DNA of 64,000 bases from Phytomonospora endophytica (GTDB lineage: Bacteria; Actinomycetota; Actinomycetes; Mycobacteriales; Micromonosporaceae). The position numbers were made by a program, and so were the translations under genes. Below the pieces are notes generated by a model, which saw nothing but the letters and a program-made list of their open reading frames with translations, did not search any database and was not told the DNA's origin. Each line of letters starts with the position of its first letter. Positions within the stretch are counted from its first letter, which is position 1. Below are positions 41,740-50,266 of this stretch, piece after piece. The stretch is taken from contig NZ_JACHGT010000025.1 of NCBI RefSeq assembly GCF_014202425.1, positions 11,883 through 75,882 of the forward strand, given 5' to 3'.

Positions 41740-42858
41740 ATGCCCGGCCTGTACACCGACATCCCGAGCCGCCCGCAGATCGACGCGCTACTCAACGCGC
41801 GGGAAGCGGCGAGCGTGTCGCTCTATCTCCCCACCGACCCGGCGAACCCGAACGCGGCCCCGATCGCGTTCAAGGACCTCGCCCGCCAGGCCCTCGACCA
41901 GCTCCGCGCGGCCGGTACACCCAAGGGCGAGGTCGAGGCCCTCGACGAGCATCTGACCGACCTGCACGCCGACAGCCGGTTCTGGCGCTTCCAGGCGCGC
42001 AGCCTCGCCGTGTTCGCCACGCCCGCGCGCGTGCGCACCTTCCGGCTGCCCAACCACCTCCAGCCGCAGGCCGCCGTCGCCGACCGCTTCCACGTCAAAC
42101 CGCTGCTGCGGTCGGTGACGTTCCCGCAGTCGGGCTACCTCCTGGCCCTCGCACAGGGCTCGGTGCGGCTGATGGAGATCGCCGAAGGCGTCGCGGGGAC
42201 CACCATCGACGTGCCGGACCTGCCCGAGGACGTGGCCAGCGCCGTCGGGAAGGCGAGCATCAAGGACCGCTCCCCCGCCCGCCGGGTGCAGGGCAGCGAG
42301 GGACAGAAGATGAGGATGCGGCAGTACGCGCGCCAGATCGACGAGGCACTGCGGGCCGTCCTGCCCTCGGGCGGGGTGCCACTGGTCCTCGCCGGCGCCG
42401 AACCGCTGCTGAGCATCTTCCGCGAGGTGTGCTCCTACCCCGACGTCGCCGAGGACGTCGTCTCGGGCAACCCGGAGGGGCGCGGCGACGCCGAACTGAC
42501 CGCCGACGCGCGCAAGGTCCTCGACGAGGTCCACGCCGCCGCCCTCGGCGAGCTCAAGGCGCTGTTCGCCGAACGCTCCTCGCAGGGACGCACGGTCGTC
42601 GACGTCGGCGACGCGGCCCGCTTCGCCACGCAGGGCGCGGTCGACACGGTCTTCGTGGACTTCGACGCGACCGTCCCGGGCACCGTCGACGACAACGGCG
42701 AGGTCTCCTACAGCGAGGAGGACGACGCGGTCGCCTACGGCGTCGTCGACGAGATCGCCCGGCGCGTGTGGCTGTCGGGCGGGCGGGTCCTGGCCGTGCG
42801 CCGGGAGGACGTGCCCGAAGGCGGGGACGTGGCGGCGATCCTGCGGTACGCGCCTTAG
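41740..42858 (+). CDS. baeRF3-family protein (eRF1-like fold)
   Basis: A 372-aa protein matching the bacterial archaeo-eukaryotic release factor family 3: AREAASVSLYLPTDPANPNA, FWRFQARSLAVFATP, VADRFHVKPLLR, LLALAQGSVRLMEI, and a C-terminal VDTVFVDFDATVPG region. These relatives of eRF1 lack the GGQ loop and probably act on stalled or hibernating ribosomes; the role is untested. Strong ribosome site GGAGGGGGAG. Overlaps the convergent membrane-protein gene by 4 bp. Confidence 0.82.
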   Translation: MPGLYTDIPSRPQIDALLNAREAASVSLYLPTDPANPNAAPIAFKDLARQALDQLRAAGTPKGEVEALDEHLTDLHADSRFWRFQARSLAVFATPARVRTFRLPNHLQPQAAVADRFHVKPLLRSVTFPQSGYLLALAQGSVRLMEIAEGVAGTTIDVPDLPEDVASAVGKASIKDRSPARRVQGSEGQKMRMRQYARQIDEALRAVLPSGGVPLVLAGAEPLLSIFREVCSYPDVAEDVVSGNPEGRGDAELTADARKVLDEVHAAALGELKALFAERSSQGRTVVDVGDAARFATQGAVDTVFVDFDATVPGTVDDNGEVSYSEEDDAVAYGVVDEIARRVWLSGGRVLAVRREDVPEGGDVAAILRYAP

Positions 42859-43382
42859 GGCGTCCTGACGTACTCGACCTCGACGCCCGCGCGGCGGGCG
42901 ATGAGGAAACCGATCTCGGAGACGTCGGCGTAGGTGGTGTTGAGTTCCCAGGTGTCGACCCAGTCGCGGGACTCCCGGCGCACCATGACCTTGTAGTGCA
43001 AGGTGGTCCCGACGGGCAGCGAGTTGACCGAGTAGCGCGTCGAATCGGTCGTGACCGCCGTGACCTCGGCCCACGTGACGGCCATCAGGCGCAGCCCGGC
43101 GGCGTCGACGAAGCCCCCCTTGAACAGGTACAGGCCGCCGTTCACGCGACGGATCCACAGGTAGCCCCACCACAGGACGATCAGCGCGCCCAGCGCCAGG
43201 CCCGTGACGACGAGCGCGTTGTAGGGGCCGTTGCGCAGGAAGTTCCCGCCGACGCACAGCAGCACCAGGCAGAAGAAGGCGCCCGGCAGGCCGGGACGGC
43301 GGCGCACCCGGCGCTCGAAGGCACCGAGCTCCAGTTCGCGGGCCCTGGCGGCGACGCGCTCGGGTGGGTTCTGGCTCGACAT
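42855..43382 (-). CDS. Two-helix membrane protein, intact paralogue
   Basis: A 175-aa protein: a cytosolic charged start (ARARELELGAFERRVRRRPG), two helices (GAFFCLVLLCVGGNF and LVVTGLALGALIVLWWGYLW), then a soluble C-terminal domain with GGFVDAAGLRLMAVTWAEVT. A tandem paralogue follows at 43483-44018. The C-terminal domain has a PH-like strand pattern; function unknown. Confidence 0.7.
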   Translation of the reverse strand: MSSQNPPERVAARARELELGAFERRVRRRPGLPGAFFCLVLLCVGGNFLRNGPYNALVVTGLALGALIVLWWGYLWIRRVNGGLYLFKGGFVDAAGLRLMAVTWAEVTAVTTDSTRYSVNSLPVGTTLHYKVMVRRESRDWVDTWELNTTYADVSEIGFLIARRAGVEVEYVRTP

Positions 43383-43482
43383 GGGCGCCTGCGCAAAGGG
43401 GATGGGGACGGGGCAACCCATCGTAAAACCAGGACGGCCCGTGCAGGAGGGACCGGTCCCAGCGGTGCCGGCGGGTTGCGCG

Positions 43483-44018
43483 CTAGCGGGCTGGGCGCCG
43501 GGTGCCGTCCTCGATCGAGACACCGGCGTGGCGGGCGATGAGGGCCGCGAGTACGCGGTTTCCGGCGTACGTGGCGTCGATCCCCCACGCCACGGTCCGC
43601 GCCGGATCGGCCGGGGACCGCAACTCCAGCCTGTACAACGGGGCCCCGCGCCCGGAAGGACGCAGGAGGCCGCCGGTCTCCTCGTAGATGATGCCCATGA
43701 CGTCGGTCCAGGGAAAGGCGATGATCCGCATGCCGACGGCGTCGACGAAGCCGTCGGCGAACACGAAGAAGCCGCCGCGCAGGCGCTGGATCCACACGTA
43801 GGTCCAGCCCCCGGTGATCAGGGCGCACAGGACCAGGACGGTGATGGTCAAGGCGTTGAGCGGCCCGTACCGCAGCAGCAGGCCGATGGCGATCAGCGGC
43901 ACCATCCCGGCGGCCACGCCCGCCGCACGCGGACGGCGGGGCACCTGCGCCGGAACTCACCGAGTTCGCGGCGGCGCGCCACGGCCATGACGGACTCGCG
44001 GGGTAAGTCGCGGGACAT
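43483..44018 (-). pseudogene. Frameshifted paralogue of the two-helix membrane protein
   Basis: Reads MSRDLPRESVMAVARRRELG then EFRRR in one frame; near 43945 the homology to the neighbour continues one frame over as VPRRPRAAGVAAGMVPLIAI, with two helices and DGFVDAVGMRIIAFPWTDVM. Aligned with the intact copy, one base is missing. Translation could still start at the GTG at 43944 and give a 153-aa protein lacking the N-terminal segment, so function may not be lost. Confidence 0.65.
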
Positions 44019-44097
44019 GGGCACCTGCCCGAGGAGAGAAGTCAGGTCGTGCCCCGATCGTATGGCCGCGACGGCCACCCCCGCAGCCCCCGACCCC

Positions 44098-44619
44098 TCA
44101 CGCCCTGATGGGCACGAGCAGCCGCTTCGGCTCCCGCAACGCCACGCTCACCGGGTCCTCCCGCTCGAGGTCGGCGTCGGGCCCGGGGCGCAACTCGACC
44201 TCGGCGGGGTCGACAACCCCGCACAGCGGGCAGACCGAGCCGCCGACGAGGCGCTCGCCGCAGTCGGCGTGGGTGTAGAGCCGGTGGACCTTGCCGCCCA
44301 TGACGTACCGGGCCGACCACGTCCCGATGGAGGCCAGGACCGGCCACAGGGCCAGGCCGGCGTCGGTGAGGAGGTACTCCTCGCGGGCCGGGGACTCCTG
44401 GTAGCGGCGCTTGGTGAGGATCCCGGCCGCGGTCAGCGCCGACAGCCGTTCGGCGAGGACCGCCCGCGGCATCTCCAGGTGCGCGAGGAAGTCGCTGTAG
44501 CGGCGGACGCCGTAGAAGGCGTCGCGCACGATCAGCATCGTCCAGCGCTCGCCGATCAGTTCCAGCCCGCGCGCCATCGCGCAGTCCCGCTGGCCGTCGT
44601 AGTCCTTGCCCAGTGCCAT
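44098..44619 (-). CDS. HxlR-family regulator with zinc-ribbon tail
   Basis: A 173-aa protein: HxlR winged helix (CAMARGLELIGERWTMLIVR, DAFYGVRRYSDFLAHLEMPR) and a C-terminal Cys cluster (HADCGERLVGG, CPLCG) that may bind zinc. Divergent from an MFS exporter with two operators between them; likely its repressor. Confidence 0.9.
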   Translation of the reverse strand: MALGKDYDGQRDCAMARGLELIGERWTMLIVRDAFYGVRRYSDFLAHLEMPRAVLAERLSALTAAGILTKRRYQESPAREEYLLTDAGLALWPVLASIGTWSARYVMGGKVHRLYTHADCGERLVGGSVCPLCGVVDPAEVELRPGPDADLEREDPVSVALREPKRLLVPIRA

Positions 44620-44639
44620 GTGCCGATCCTAGCGCCCTC

Positions 44640-44692
44640 GGTTCAATGAGCGAACCTACCGTGCTAGCTTGCGTAGGTTCGTTGACTGAACC
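44640..44692. promoter_or_regulatory. Twin GGTTC-N7-GAACC operators
   Basis: GGTTC-N7-GAACC at 44640-44656 and again at 44676-44692, centres 36 bp apart. The two sites and flanking CTAC/GTAG also form one larger 20-bp-arm inverted repeat with three mismatches. Between the divergent HxlR and MFS genes. Confidence 0.78.
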
Positions 44693-44703
44693 TAGGAGTC
44701 CCC

Positions 44704-46053
44704 TTGACGACCTCGACCGTGCCGCGCACCCGAACCGGCGCCCTGGCCATCGCCTCCGCCGCACCCCTGCTGGTCCTGTCCGTCTACGTCGTCCCGCTGA
44801 TCACCGGCCCCGAGACCGCCGCCGGCGTCGGCGCCGGGCTGACCGCCCAGACGTGGATCATGAACGCCAACCCCGTCGGCCTCGCCGCGATGCTCCTGGT
44901 CACCGGTTCCCTCGCCGACAACCTCGGCCGACGCCGCCTGTTCACCTACGGCGCCGTCGCGCTCGCCGTGGCCAGCGCCGTCGGCGGCATCGCCACGACC
45001 CCCGCGCTGCTCATCGCCGCGCGTGTCGGCCAGGGCGCCGCCGGGGCCGCACTGCTCGCCGCCAGCCTCGGCATCGTCGGCCACCTGTTCACCGACCCGG
45101 CCGCGCGCGCCAAGGCCACCGGCACATGGGCCGCCGCGCTCGGCGCCGGACTCGCCGTCGGCCCGCCGCTGGCCGGCGCGCTCACCATGATCAGCTGGCG
45201 CGGGGTGTACTGGGTCGAGGTCGCCGGGGCCATCGCCCTGGCACTCGTCGCGCGCTCGCTGCCCGAGTCGCGCGCCGGGCACCCGCAGCGGCCCGACCTG
45301 ACCGGGATGGCCCTGCTCGCGGCCGCGCTCGTGGCGCTGCTGTCGGCGGTGACGCTCGGCCGCACCGGCTGGACACAGCCGCCGGTGCTGATCCTGCTGG
45401 CCGCGACGGTCGCGCTGGCCATCGCCTTCGCACGCGTCGAAGCACGCAAGGCCGCGCCGATGCTCGACCTGGCGCTGTTCCGGCAGCCCCTGTTCCTGCT
45501 GGCGACCGGTGGCGCACTGCTCAACGGCCTGGCCATCATCGGCGCGGGCAGCGTCACGGCCACCATCTGGCAGCACGCGCACCACTTCAGCGCGTTCCAG
45601 ACCTCGCTGCTGTTCACCCTGTGGTCCTCAGCCTCGCTGGCCGCCGCGCTCACCGCCCGGCGGCTGACGATCCGCCCGGTACGCATGCTCGGAGTGGGCT
45701 ACCTCTTCGCCTCCGCCTTCATCCTCCTGCTCGGCACCGGCGGCACGTGGTCACTGTGGCGCGTCCTGATCGGCTTCGGGATCTCCGGGATCGGCGCCGG
45801 GCTCGTCAACGCCGCCTCGGCGCGGCTGGCCATCGACAGCGTCCCGGCACACCGGGCCGGAATGGGCTCCGGCGCCAACAACACCGCCCGCTACATCGGC
45901 TCCTCGGTCGGCGTCGCCGTGGCCATCTCGCTGCTGAGCTCGCTCGGCTGGGACGCCGGCATGGACCGGACGCTCATCATCGCCACCGTCCTGCTGCTGG
46001 CCGGGGCCGCGATCGCCTTCACCGCGCGGATCCGGCCCGGCGCCACTCCATGA
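44704..46053 (+). CDS. MFS multidrug exporter
   Basis: A 449-aa major facilitator with about 12-14 helices. Motif A-like LADNLGRRRLFTYGAV and motif C-like GLAVGPPLAGAL indicate a drug:H+ antiporter (DHA2-like). The TTG start at 44704 follows GGAG. Probably derepressed when HxlR binds its ligand. Its end overlaps the convergent GNAT gene by 35 bp. Confidence 0.88.
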   Translation: MTTSTVPRTRTGALAIASAAPLLVLSVYVVPLITGPETAAGVGAGLTAQTWIMNANPVGLAAMLLVTGSLADNLGRRRLFTYGAVALAVASAVGGIATTPALLIAARVGQGAAGAALLAASLGIVGHLFTDPAARAKATGTWAAALGAGLAVGPPLAGALTMISWRGVYWVEVAGAIALALVARSLPESRAGHPQRPDLTGMALLAAALVALLSAVTLGRTGWTQPPVLILLAATVALAIAFARVEARKAAPMLDLALFRQPLFLLATGGALLNGLAIIGAGSVTATIWQHAHHFSAFQTSLLFTLWSSASLAAALTARRLTIRPVRMLGVGYLFASAFILLLGTGGTWSLWRVLIGFGISGIGAGLVNAASARLAIDSVPAHRAGMGSGANNTARYIGSSVGVAVAISLLSSLGWDAGMDRTLIIATVLLLAGAAIAFTARIRPGATP

Positions 46054-46501
46054 TGTGGCCGGTGGCGGCGAAGGCCTCGTTCCCGGCGAGCTTGCCCGCG
46101 CGGGTCTCCACGACCGTGAAGCCCTCGGCGAGGTACAGGGCCAGCGCGGCCGGATTGCCGTCGAGGACGGTCGTCTCGACCCGGTCCTCCCCCGCCTCCG
46201 CGAGGGCATGGCGCAGCAGGGCACGCCCCACGCCCCGGCGGTAACGGGCGGGATCGACGTAGAGCCAGGTGAACTCGCCCTCGTCGAAGGCCGCGAAACC
46301 GGCCACCTCACCGTCCACTGTGGCCACCCAGAGCGCGCCGTCGAAGAGGCCCTCGCCCTCGGCGGTCTGTTCGAGGGTCAGGAAGGCGTCGACGCCGGCG
46401 GAGCCGCGCAGCTCGTCGAGCCTCGCGGCGTCGTGGATGCGGCAGATGTGCGGCCAGTCGGCATCGGTGTACGGGCGGACGACCGGCGGCGAGGGCTGCA
46501 T
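46019..46501 (-). CDS. GNAT N-acetyltransferase
   Basis: A 160-aa GNAT: RPYTDADWPHICRIHDAARL, WVATVDGEVAGFAAF, TWLYVDPARYRRGVGRALLR (acetyl-CoA motif) and LAEGFTVVETRAG. It probably acetylates a small molecule or amino acid. Convergent overlap with the MFS gene. Confidence 0.88.
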   Translation of the reverse strand: MQPSPPVVRPYTDADWPHICRIHDAARLDELRGSAGVDAFLTLEQTAEGEGLFDGALWVATVDGEVAGFAAFDEGEFTWLYVDPARYRRGVGRALLRHALAEAGEDRVETTVLDGNPAALALYLAEGFTVVETRAGKLAGNEAFAATGHIMEWRRAGSAR

Positions 46502-46541
46502 CCGGCCATGCTCGCCGCCGCCCCGGCGCGCGGCAAGCGGA

Positions 46542-47495
46542 TTAGGCGACGACGATGACGTAGTTCGCCGTGTGGACCTTCCCGTCGACCTGGAAGTCGA
46601 GGTAGAGGCGGTAGGTGCCCGGTGTCGGGGCCGTCAGCCAGAACTTCACCGCGCCGTCGGCGAGCTGCGGTTCGGGGTGGACGTGGGCGAAGCCGAGGTC
46701 GCCGTCGCGCAGGGCGACGAGGTGCCCGAAGGCGCCGAGGTAGGGCTGGAGCTCGACGGGCTTTCCGTCGCGGGCGACGGTGAACATGATCGGGCTGGCC
46801 ACGGCGGGGGTCGCGGCACCGGCCATGGTGGCGGTCAGGCCGTCCACAGTGGATGTGGTGGCCGGGTCCATGAGCGGTTTCGGTTCGTAGTCACCGGAAA
46901 CCGACAGATCGGCGCCGAGGGTGACCGCGGCCTGGGTGCCCGCGGCGTCGACGGCGGTGAAGTCGGCGTACATGCGGTAGGGGCCGGGTTCGGTGAAGTC
47001 GGCGTCGACGCGCCAGGTGCCGTCCTCGGACATCGTGGGGTGCAGGTGCTGGTAGTCGCCGAAGTCGCGGCGGACGACGAAGAAGTGCATGGGCTTCTCG
47101 TGCACGACGGCGAACTGGGTGGCCGCTTCGCCGTCGGCGCGCAGGATCCGGAACTCGACGGCCTGCGGTTCGCCTGCGACGGTGTACTCGTCGGCGGCGG
47201 GGGCGAGGGTGTAGCCGGAGGCGGTGATCTCCAGGCCGCCGAGGGAGGGCGCGCCGCCGGTGGATCCGCCGGAGCCGGTGGCGCCGTGGATGTGGCCGTC
47301 GGCGGCGACGACGGGGCCGCCGCCGCCCTGCGGCTGTCCGGAGGGCTGCCCGGCCGTGTTCTGGCCGGGGTCGCCGGGGTAGGTCGAGACGGGTCCGATG
47401 ACGCGGCCGATCCCCACGCCCATCAGGACGGCGAGGACGAGCACGCCGACGTAGACGGGCAGCTTGGGATCGCGCAGTCGGCCACCGGGTTTCAT
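46542..47495 (-). CDS. Membrane-anchored His/Met-rich protein, CsoR-linked
   Basis: A 317-aa protein: N-terminal anchor (LPVYVGVLVLAVLMGVGIG), a Gly/Gln/Pro-rich linker with HIHG, and two beta-sandwich-like repeats carrying HEKPMHFFVVRRD, YQHLHPTMSEDGTW and GFAHVHPEPQL. These His/Met clusters fit a copper-binding extracytoplasmic protein. It begins 22 bp after csoR and is probably cotranscribed, so copper would induce it. Function inferred from context. Confidence 0.7.
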   Translation of the reverse strand: MKPGGRLRDPKLPVYVGVLVLAVLMGVGIGRVIGPVSTYPGDPGQNTAGQPSGQPQGGGGPVVAADGHIHGATGSGGSTGGAPSLGGLEITASGYTLAPAADEYTVAGEPQAVEFRILRADGEAATQFAVVHEKPMHFFVVRRDFGDYQHLHPTMSEDGTWRVDADFTEPGPYRMYADFTAVDAAGTQAAVTLGADLSVSGDYEPKPLMDPATTSTVDGLTATMAGAATPAVASPIMFTVARDGKPVELQPYLGAFGHLVALRDGDLGFAHVHPEPQLADGAVKFWLTAPTPGTYRLYLDFQVDGKVHTANYVIVVA

Positions 47496-47517
47496 GGAGT
47501 GAAGCGTACGCAGACGA

Positions 47518-47802
47518 CTACGAACGGACGAGCCGGGCGATCGCGTCGGAGGCCTCTTTCACCTTCGCGGCGGCGGCCTCGGCATCGTTGCCGGCCTCCA
47601 TCACGCAGTGCCCGATGTGCCCTTCCAGCAGGCTCACGGCGACGGCTTTGAGCGCTTTGTCCGCGGCGGAGATCTGGGTGAGGATGTCGATGCAGTACTC
47701 GTCACCCTCGACCATGCGCTGGAGTCCGCGCACCTGACCCTCGATCCGGCGCAGGCGCGACAGGAGGGCCTTCTTGTCCGTGCTGTACCAATAATCCGCC
47801 AT
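47518..47802 (-). CDS. csoR: Copper-sensing repressor CsoR
   Basis: A 94-aa helical DUF156 repressor. Cu(I) ligands Cys37, His62 and Cys66 are all present (DEYCIDIL, GHIGHC), matching the Cys-His-Cys set of M. tuberculosis CsoR, and RLRRIEGQVRGLQRM is the family helix. The ATG at 47802 follows AGAGGTGA; an upstream frame would read through the operator. Cotranscribed with the His/Met-rich gene. Confidence 0.92.
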   Translation of the reverse strand: MADYWYSTDKKALLSRLRRIEGQVRGLQRMVEGDEYCIDILTQISAADKALKAVAVSLLEGHIGHCVMEAGNDAEAAAAKVKEASDAIARLVRS

Positions 47803-47830
47803 GCCGCTCACCTCTGCTTTTTTGCCGTCC

Positions 47831-47856
47831 GTGTACCCTACCCCCCTATAGTACAC
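47831..47856 (-). promoter_or_regulatory. CsoR operator candidate
   Basis: GTGTAC (47831-47836) and GTACAC (47851-47856) flank a C-rich core CCTACCCCCCTATA, similar to CsoR sites with G/C runs between inverted TAC/GTA ends. It lies 29 bp upstream of csoR. Confidence 0.7.
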
Positions 47857-47931
47857 GACCGCAGGGGGTCATCATCGCAGTACGATCCGCCTACGGGCTG
47901 TGCCATTCGAGGGATTGGAATACGTCACGAC

Positions 47932-47961
47932 TTGATATCGGCCGTCGCCTCACCCTACTCT
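47932..47961 (+). promoter_or_regulatory. Promoter of the riboswitch-NlpC/P60 transcript
   Basis: TTGATA (47932-47937), 18-bp spacer, TACTCT (47956-47961). It gives a leader of about 200 nt containing the c-di-AMP riboswitch. The 371-bp gap between csoR and the hydrolase holds only these control elements. Confidence 0.6.
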
Positions 47962-48039
47962 TGGGCTCCGTCAGCCCGGACCCCTTGCCACCACCCCGGT
48001 GACACCGGAGCGACACCGCCGAATCACCGACGCTCACGC

Positions 48040-48165
48040 GTCCCCACGTGAACCGGGGAACCACGCCATCGGGGCGAATCCTGCACCACAACGCAGGTAG
48101 GGCGATGCTTCTTCCCGCCCGAGCCCGTCAGCTAACCCGGTAGGCGGTCCGAGGAAGAAGGAGCC
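48040..48165 (+). promoter_or_regulatory. c-di-AMP riboswitch (ydaO/yuaA type)
   Basis: Conserved ydaO blocks are present: ACCGGGGAACCAC, GGGGCGAATCC, then GCCCGAGCCCGTCAGCTAAC followed by CCGGTAGGCGG and GAGGAAGAAGGAG next to the GTG start. The 3' end merges with the ribosome binding site. In actinobacteria this class precedes cell-wall hydrolase genes such as rpfA and NlpC/P60 and turns expression down when c-di-AMP is high. The 5' boundary is approximate. Confidence 0.88.
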
Positions 48166-48173
48166 GACCAACG

Positions 48174-49106
48174 GTGCGCATCCGTTATGTCGCCCTGGCC
48201 GCGGCCACGGCAGCCGTCGCGCTGCTGTTCGCGGGAAGTCCCGCACACGCCGACCCCAGCCTCGACGAGGTCAAGGAACAGGTCAAGGAAAAGGGCGAAG
48301 AGCTCGAAAAGGTGATCGAGCAGTACAACGGCGCCAAGGAGAAGCTCAAAAAGTCCGAGAAGCGCCAGAAGGAGATCGAGAAGACCCTCGGTCCGCTGGC
48401 CGAACAGGTCGCCATCGCCCAAGGAGAGATCGACGCCATCGCGTCGAGCACCTACACCGGCGGCAACCTCAGCCAGGTCAACATCATGCTCTCCGGCTCG
48501 CCCGACGAGACCATCGAACGACTCTCACTGCTCAGCCAGCTCGGGCAGACCCAGGTCGCCGAGATCCGCAGGTTCAACGAGGCCAACGAGGCCTTCCGGA
48601 CCGAGCAGGAAACCCTTGAGGCCACCATCAAAGAGCAAGAGGACCTCAAGAAGGAGATCGGCGAGAAGAAGGACAAGATCGAAGGCGAACTCGACGACCT
48701 GAAGGCCATGCAGGACGAGCTGGAGCCGGACTACGGCGTCGGGAAGCCCCCGCCGCCCAGCGGACGCGCGGGCGAGGCCGTGTCCTTCGCCTACGACCAG
48801 ATCGGCGAACCCTACGAGTACGGCGCGGGCGGTCCGGGTTCATGGGACTGCTCGGGCCTGACGCAGGGCGCCTGGGGCGCGGCGGGTGTGTCGCTGTCCC
48901 ACAACACGAACATGCAGTGGAACGAGGTCCCGCACGTGAGCCGCAGCCAGCTGGCCGCCGGTGACCTGGTGTTCTACAACGATCTGAACCACGTGGCGAT
49001 CTACGCCGGCGACAACGTCATCGTGCACGCCCCCACCGCGGGGCAGAACGTGACCACGGCGCCGCTGGACTCCATGTCGATCGTCGGATTCGGACGTCCC
49101 AGCTAG
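48174..49106 (+). CDS. Secreted NlpC/P60 peptidoglycan hydrolase (riboswitch-controlled)
   Basis: A 310-aa protein: signal peptide (1-26, AHA/D), a long coiled coil (about 28-185, Lys/Glu-rich) and a C-terminal NlpC/P60 D,L-endopeptidase domain. Catalytic Cys226 (WDCSGLT), His273 (NHVAIYAG) and His285 (IVHAP) are present. It cleaves peptide stems of peptidoglycan, as RipA-type enzymes do. The GTG start has AGGAG at 10 bp, inside the riboswitch end. Tandem paralogue at 49210. Confidence 0.92.
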   Translation: MRIRYVALAAATAAVALLFAGSPAHADPSLDEVKEQVKEKGEELEKVIEQYNGAKEKLKKSEKRQKEIEKTLGPLAEQVAIAQGEIDAIASSTYTGGNLSQVNIMLSGSPDETIERLSLLSQLGQTQVAEIRRFNEANEAFRTEQETLEATIKEQEDLKKEIGEKKDKIEGELDDLKAMQDELEPDYGVGKPPPPSGRAGEAVSFAYDQIGEPYEYGAGGPGSWDCSGLTQGAWGAAGVSLSHNTNMQWNEVPHVSRSQLAAGDLVFYNDLNHVAIYAGDNVIVHAPTAGQNVTTAPLDSMSIVGFGRPS

Positions 49107-49131
49107 ACCGGGACACCTCACCTCAAAGCCA

Positions 49132-49186
49132 CCCGGGGGTGGTACGCTACGGCGCTGACCCCATACTTCCTGTCACCACCCCCGGG
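49132..49186 (+). terminator. Long-loop hairpin between the two NlpC/P60 genes
   Basis: A perfect 12-bp stem CCCGGGGGTGGT (49132-49143) with its complement at 49175-49186 and a 31-nt loop, ending 7 bp before AAGGAG of the next gene. It may end the first transcript, or act in cis on the second gene. Confidence 0.6.
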
Positions 49187-49209
49187 GACCTTTGAAGGAG
49201 CCGGTCATC

Positions 49210-50181
49210 ATGACCACTCCGGTGACAACCCGGTATCTCCTAAGACTTTCCAGACTCCTGTTCGCCGGTGCGGCCGTGACCGCGCTGGCGTTGTCCGTGT
49301 CGAGTTCGGCGGCCTACGCCGACCCCACATTGGACGAACAGATCGACTCCGCCTCCCACGACCTCGAAGTCGTCGTGGAGCAGTACAACAAGGCCGCCGA
49401 GGAACTCGACGCCGTCATCGAACGCTCCGGGCAGGTCAAGGACGCGCTCGTCCCGTTGCGCGAGATGATGGCCGTCAACGCCGACGGTCTCTCCGAGATC
49501 GCCACGCACTACTTCCAGACCGGCGGCCTCAGCCAGCTCAACGCGATGTTCACCGGCCACGCCGACGACCTCGCCGACCGGCTCACCACGCTCGACTTCC
49601 TCGCCTGGCAGGAGGACCGCGAACTCACCGGCCTCCTGGAGACCCAGACCGCACTCGAATCGGAGCAGACCACGCTCGGCGAGCTGCGCGAGGAGAAGGA
49701 GCGCCTGGAGAAGGAGCTCGCCGAGAAGCGCGCGACGATCGAGGCCGAACTGGCCCGGCTGACGCAGCTGCGCGACGGTGTCGCCTTCGGCTACAACGAC
49801 GGCCGTACCTACACTCTGGGCTCGCTGCCGGCGGGCGGCGGGGGCGCCGAGGCGGTCCGTTACGCGCACGGTGCGATCGGCACGCCCTACCAGTGGGGCG
49901 GGTCCTCACCGGGCGGTTACGACTGCTCGGGGCTGACCTCGGCGGCGTGGAGCAGCGTCGGTGTCGGGCTGCCGCACAACGCGGCGATGCAGTACGACGC
50001 GGTGCGCAAGGTCGACCGCGGCGCGGCGAAGCCGGGCGATCTCGTCTTCTATTACAACGACATCCATCATGTGGCCATCTACGCGGGTGAAGGGATGATC
50101 ATCCACGCGCCCGAGGCCGGGCAGACGGTGCGGGTGTCCCCTGTGGACTCCATGCCGGTGTACGGCTTCGGCAGGCCCTGA
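49210..50181 (+). CDS. Secreted NlpC/P60 peptidoglycan hydrolase, paralogue
   Basis: A 323-aa protein of the same design: signal peptide (about 1-37, AYA/D), coiled coil (about 40-190) and NlpC/P60 domain with Cys239 (YDCSGLT), His287 (HHVAIYAG) and His299 (IIHAP). ATG with AAGGAG at 9 bp; an upstream TTG is in frame but would place the ribosome site inside the gene. It lacks its own riboswitch, but has the hairpin at 49132-49186 upstream. Confidence 0.92.
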   Translation: MTTPVTTRYLLRLSRLLFAGAAVTALALSVSSSAAYADPTLDEQIDSASHDLEVVVEQYNKAAEELDAVIERSGQVKDALVPLREMMAVNADGLSEIATHYFQTGGLSQLNAMFTGHADDLADRLTTLDFLAWQEDRELTGLLETQTALESEQTTLGELREEKERLEKELAEKRATIEAELARLTQLRDGVAFGYNDGRTYTLGSLPAGGGGAEAVRYAHGAIGTPYQWGGSSPGGYDCSGLTSAAWSSVGVGLPHNAAMQYDAVRKVDRGAAKPGDLVFYYNDIHHVAIYAGEGMIIHAPEAGQTVRVSPVDSMPVYGFGRP

Positions 50182-50266
50182 CGTCTCGCGCGATGGCGCC
50201 CCGGCCCACCCGGCCGGGGCGCTATTTGCGTTGTGCCGCCGGGCTTACCGCGAATAGCCTGCGGCA

